DNA from: JAHCHG01 sp041394845
GTDB taxonomy: Bacteria; Acidobacteriota; Blastocatellia; Pyrinomonadales; Pyrinomonadaceae
Direction: 5' to 3'
Assembly: GCA_041394845.1 (NCBI GenBank)
Contig: JAWKHL010000008.1
Coordinates: forward strand, 62,001-126,000
DNA length: 64,000 nucleotides
A model generated the notes under the pieces. That model made no database searches. It worked only from the letters and a program-made list of their open reading frames with translations, and was not told the origin of the DNA. Both the position numbers and the translations under genes were made by a program. This document shows, in pieces, positions 61,875-64,000 of the stretch; within the stretch, counting starts at the first letter, position 1, and every line of letters begins with the position of its first letter.

Positions 61875-62660
61875 ATGTCAAAACCACAAAACGCCCCGTC
61901 TTTGAGCGATTTCGGGCGTTCAAAATCCAATCAGCTGATCATCACCGTCAATTTTGTTGCCGTCGTTCTGCTGATCCTGTTTTTATTCATTTTTCTGGCG
62001 ACGGGACGTTGGGAGTTTTCGGCGGCCGGGATCGTTTCGGTCATCTTTCTTTTTGTCGGGATCATCGGAACGATCATTTCCGGGATGCTGATTCTGCGAA
62101 AATCGAAGGAACTGGAGATCGAAAAAGGGAATCAGAGATCGGAATGGGGAATCAGTTTGCCCGAAAAGCAGAGGGACAAACTCAACCGGGAAGTCGGGGA
62201 GATCGCCAATATCATGGATATCACCGCCGATCAGTATTCCGATCTCCTGCTGGCCTACATCGTGGCCGAAGATCTGGCCTTGCGGCACGTTCAACAGGAG
62301 GCCGCCCAACCGCTGATCCGCCACGCCATGATCGGCGAGACCGAGTTCGACGCTATTTTACTGGCCAAAAATCTGATAACCTGCGTGGAGGTGACGTTTC
62401 TGGTGGAACCGGACATTTCGCCGGAAAAGATCGACCGGATCGCCGAAAAAATGAAGTCGGCCCAAGAAGTGGTCGGAAGACTGTATCCCGGTTCGAGCCT
62501 CAAACTGAGGTTGTTGATAGTATTTCAACTCGACGCGATGGGCGAAGCCAAACTCCGCTCGATCGTCACCAAGAACCGGTTCGCATCGATCCCGGTCAAT
62601 TATTTCGAGATCGAACTCCGCAGTTTTGAAGAACTGCAAAAAATCTATACGATGGATTGA
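61875..62660 (+). CDS. Two-helix membrane protein with soluble C-terminal domain
   Basis: 261 residues. Two hydrophobic segments (about 22-45 and 50-72) are followed by a cytoplasmic region: a helix EIEKGNQRSEWGISLPEKQ and then an alpha/beta domain with LITCVEVTFLVEPD and LKLRLLIVFQLDAMGE. No family recognised. It might be a scaffold or sensor. It stands between the glyA terminator and the fabI repeat. Confidence 0.7.
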   Translation: MSKPQNAPSLSDFGRSKSNQLIITVNFVAVVLLILFLFIFLATGRWEFSAAGIVSVIFLFVGIIGTIISGMLILRKSKELEIEKGNQRSEWGISLPEKQRDKLNREVGEIANIMDITADQYSDLLLAYIVAEDLALRHVQQEAAQPLIRHAMIGETEFDAILLAKNLITCVEVTFLVEPDISPEKIDRIAEKMKSAQEVVGRLYPGSSLKLRLLIVFQLDAMGEAKLRSIVTKNRFASIPVNYFEIELRSFEELQKIYTMD

Positions 62661-62812
62661 GAAAAGTTTAAAGGTGGAAAAGTGAAAAAGTGAAAAAGTG
62701 AAAAAGTGGAAAAGTATTGTAACTGGATCGGATCGGCTTTGAGAAACACCGGAAGCTTTTTTTGATCGAAAAAAACTTTTTCACCTTTAAACTTTTAAAC
62801 ATTTTAACTTTA
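62661..62812. repeat. Hairpin repeat of GTGAAAAA units
   Basis: Left arm AAGTTTAAAGGTGGAAAAG then three GTGAAAAA units, right arm CTTTTTCACCTTTAAACTTT and a further TTTTAAACATTTTAAC. The two arms pair over more than 20 bp. Same class as at 39537. It ends about 10 bp before the fabI start. Confidence 0.82.
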
Positions 62813-62822
62813 CTGGAGAGAT

Positions 62823-63584
62823 ATGCTTGAAAACAAAGTTGGAATGATCTTCGGCGTGGCCAATCAGCGTTCGATCGCCTGGGCCTGTGCGCAGGCTTGT
62901 CTGGAGCAAGGGGCAAAACTCGCTTTTACCTATCAGGGCGAAAGATTGCAGCGCTATGTGGAAAAACTGACCGGCGATCTTGAAGATACGCTGGTCGTGC
63001 CGTGCGACGTGACGAATCAACCCGAAGTCGATGCGGCTTTTGAGGCCGTCAAGGAAAAATACGGCCGTCTCGATTTTCTGATCCATTCGATCGCCTTTGC
63101 GCCGCGCGAAGCGCTCGAAGGCGAATTTTTGACGACCACCCGCGAGGCTTTTCTGACCGCCCTGGAGATCAGCGCCTTTTCGCTGACGCAACTCTCGATG
63201 GCCGCCGCGCCACTGATGAAAGACGGCGGAAGTATCGTTACGATGACCTATTACGGGGCGGAAAAAGTGGTCCGCAATTACAACGTGATGGGCGTGGCCA
63301 AATCGGCGCTCGAATCCTCGACCCGCTATCTGGCCGAAGACCTCGGCAAACAGAACATCCGCGTCAACGCCATCAGCGCCGGCCCGATCAACACCCTTTC
63401 GGCCCGCGGCGTCAAGAACATGAGCACGATGTTCGCGCACATCGCCGAAAGAGCGCCTTTGCGCCGCAACGTCGAGGCCCGCGAGGTCGGCAACACCGCG
63501 CTGTTTCTGGTCAGCGACCTCTCCTCCGGCATCACCGGCGAGACGATCTACGTTGACTGCGGCTTCAACATCATTGGAATCTAG
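62823..63584 (+). CDS. fabI: Enoyl-[acyl-carrier-protein] reductase (NADH) FabI
   Basis: 253 residues. Last reductive step of fatty-acid elongation. SDR fold with the atypical FabI nucleotide loop GVANQRSIAWA at 11-21, HSIAFAPREALEG as the family segment, and the catalytic YX6K. The Tyr is in YGAEKVVRNYNVMGVAK about 25 residues before AEDLGKQNIRVNAISAGPI. GGAGAG precedes the ATG. A heptamer hairpin follows the stop. Confidence 0.95.
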   Translation: MLENKVGMIFGVANQRSIAWACAQACLEQGAKLAFTYQGERLQRYVEKLTGDLEDTLVVPCDVTNQPEVDAAFEAVKEKYGRLDFLIHSIAFAPREALEGEFLTTTREAFLTALEISAFSLTQLSMAAAPLMKDGGSIVTMTYYGAEKVVRNYNVMGVAKSALESSTRYLAEDLGKQNIRVNAISAGPINTLSARGVKNMSTMFAHIAERAPLRRNVEAREVGNTALFLVSDLSSGITGETIYVDCGFNIIGI

Positions 63585-63678
63585 CGATTTTGGATTTTGG
63601 ATTGCCGATTTTGGATTTCGGAGTGAATGAAATCGGGGTAAGCGGTCCAAAATCCAAAATCTAAAATCTAAAATCTGA
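63585..63678. repeat. Heptamer hairpin repeat after fabI
   Basis: The left arm has GATTTTG units interrupted by GCC (63586-63620), the right arm CAAAATC, CAAAATC, TAAAATC and TAAAATC (63646-63676). It ends just before the ATG of the next gene, like the copy at 1341. Confidence 0.85.
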
Positions 63679-63680
63679 AT

Positions 63681-64000
63681 ATGGCAAAAAATAAAGATTA
63701 CAAATCCCAAGAGCCCGTTACCAAACATAAGACTCTGGAAGAGCCGGAGACCGTCGGCGAGGCCAAAGAGCAGAGGTCGATGATCTGGCATGTGACCGAG
63801 GACGAGGTCCTGCTTCGTTCGCCGGAGCCGAACGATCTGTTCAAGAGTTCGGATTCGTGGCGGGTTTTCCGGATCATGAGCGAATTTGTCAACGGTTTCG
63901 ACGCTCTGGCGACGATCACCCGCGGCGTTTCGGTCTTCGGTTCGGCCCGCACCCCCGAAGGCCACAAAAGCTACCGGGAGGCCCGCGAGACTGGAAGACT
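63681..64000 (+). CDS. LOG-family Rossmann protein, 5' part (cut by window edge)
   Basis: 106 codons to the edge. After a charged, disordered N-terminus of about 45 residues the LOG pattern appears: FRIMSEFVNGFDALATITRG followed by SVFGSARTPEGH, the first strand and loop of the TIGR00730 family. These act as nucleoside 5'-monophosphate phosphoribohydrolases (cytokinin-activating in plants). The later PGGxGTxxE motif is outside the window. An N-terminal extension like this is known in larger bacterial LOG proteins. Confidence 0.85.
   Translation, partial: MAKNKDYKSQEPVTKHKTLEEPETVGEAKEQRSMIWHVTEDEVLLRSPEPNDLFKSSDSWRVFRIMSEFVNGFDALATITRGVSVFGSARTPEGHKSYREARETGR

Noticed and set aside
1..64000. 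tRNA or rRNA genes
   Set aside because: No cloverleaf with GGTTCGA-type T-arm and CCA end and no rRNA-like segment was seen on either strand by reading; a tRNAscan run would settle it.

Overview
The window looks like a chromosomal segment of an acidobacterium, most likely from the Blastocatellia/Pyrinomonadales side of the phylum. This is inferred from gene content and style, not from a marker tree. The signs are a very large Oar/CarboxypepD-type TonB-dependent receptor, many secreted proteins of unknown function with Acidobacteria-like architecture, stand-alone TonB C-terminal domain proteins, a GMC dehydrogenase with a gluconate-dehydrogenase subunit 3 partner, a VIT/VWA protein, and a futalosine-type menaquinone gene next to ubiX. 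Gene density is high. I see no rRNA, tRNA, CRISPR array, prophage or transposase gene.

Layout. 1-9 kb: a possible gene tail at the left edge, a DUF2891 lipoprotein, an M16 peptidase, a membrane protein, then a leftward run of secreted proteins: two sharing a C-terminal domain, one DUF1036 protein, and one with three tandem copies of an unknown domain. 9-14 kb: queE-queC (7-deazaguanine synthesis), a membrane protein and a VIT-VWA-TonB_C protein. 14.5-19.4 kb: a winged-helix/TIR-like protein, a cluster of palindromes and the TonB-dependent receptor. 19.7-25.3 kb: the GMC dehydrogenase pair, membrane proteins and an Xaa-Pro aminopeptidase. 25.5-27.3 kb: small secreted proteins. 27.5-31.6 kb: dxr-rseP-ispG (MEP isoprenoid pathway plus site-2 protease). 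31.6-38.3 kb: a hydrolase, a secreted protein, a core-MetE-like methyltransferase, a DUF2752 protein and TonB_C-repeat proteins. 38.5-41.7 kb: a leftward housekeeping cluster miaA-hfq-tmk-holB. 41.7-49.5 kb: a GNAT protein with a tiny membrane ORF, a SpoIID-like protein, an M14 carboxypeptidase and a PlsC-type acyltransferase. 49.7-52.6 kb: a tight four-gene operon, ubiX - SH3 protein - methyltransferase - mqnD-like. 52.9-60.4 kb: an unlisted 41-residue ORF with its own Shine-Dalgarno site and terminator, larB, a trypsin-like protease with TPRs, a MerR/B12-binding regulator, and a gene-free stretch with a consensus promoter, a folded transcript and a strong terminator that I interpret as a non-coding RNA. 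60.4-64 kb: glyA, a membrane protein, fabI and the start of a LOG-family gene cut by the window edge.

The most unusual feature is what fills the gaps between genes. At least four kinds of palindromic intergenic element recur. One family has arms built from iterated 7-bp motifs of the type GATTTTG/GAAATCC. A second is a pair of about 170-bp MITE-like elements in opposite orientation, with shared terminal inverted repeats and a variable number of GATGGGT heptamers. A third has arms of about 8-bp units such as GTGAAAAA. A fourth is a CCACAGAGG/CTCTGTGG palindrome. Several run into coding sequence: they add residues to the M16 peptidase linker, supply the first codons of miaA, and confuse the starts of the M14 peptidase and PlsC genes. 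The best candidates for new biology are the folded RNA at 59.33-59.63 kb, the 41-residue ORF at 52.88 kb, the heptamer hairpin family and the MITE pair.
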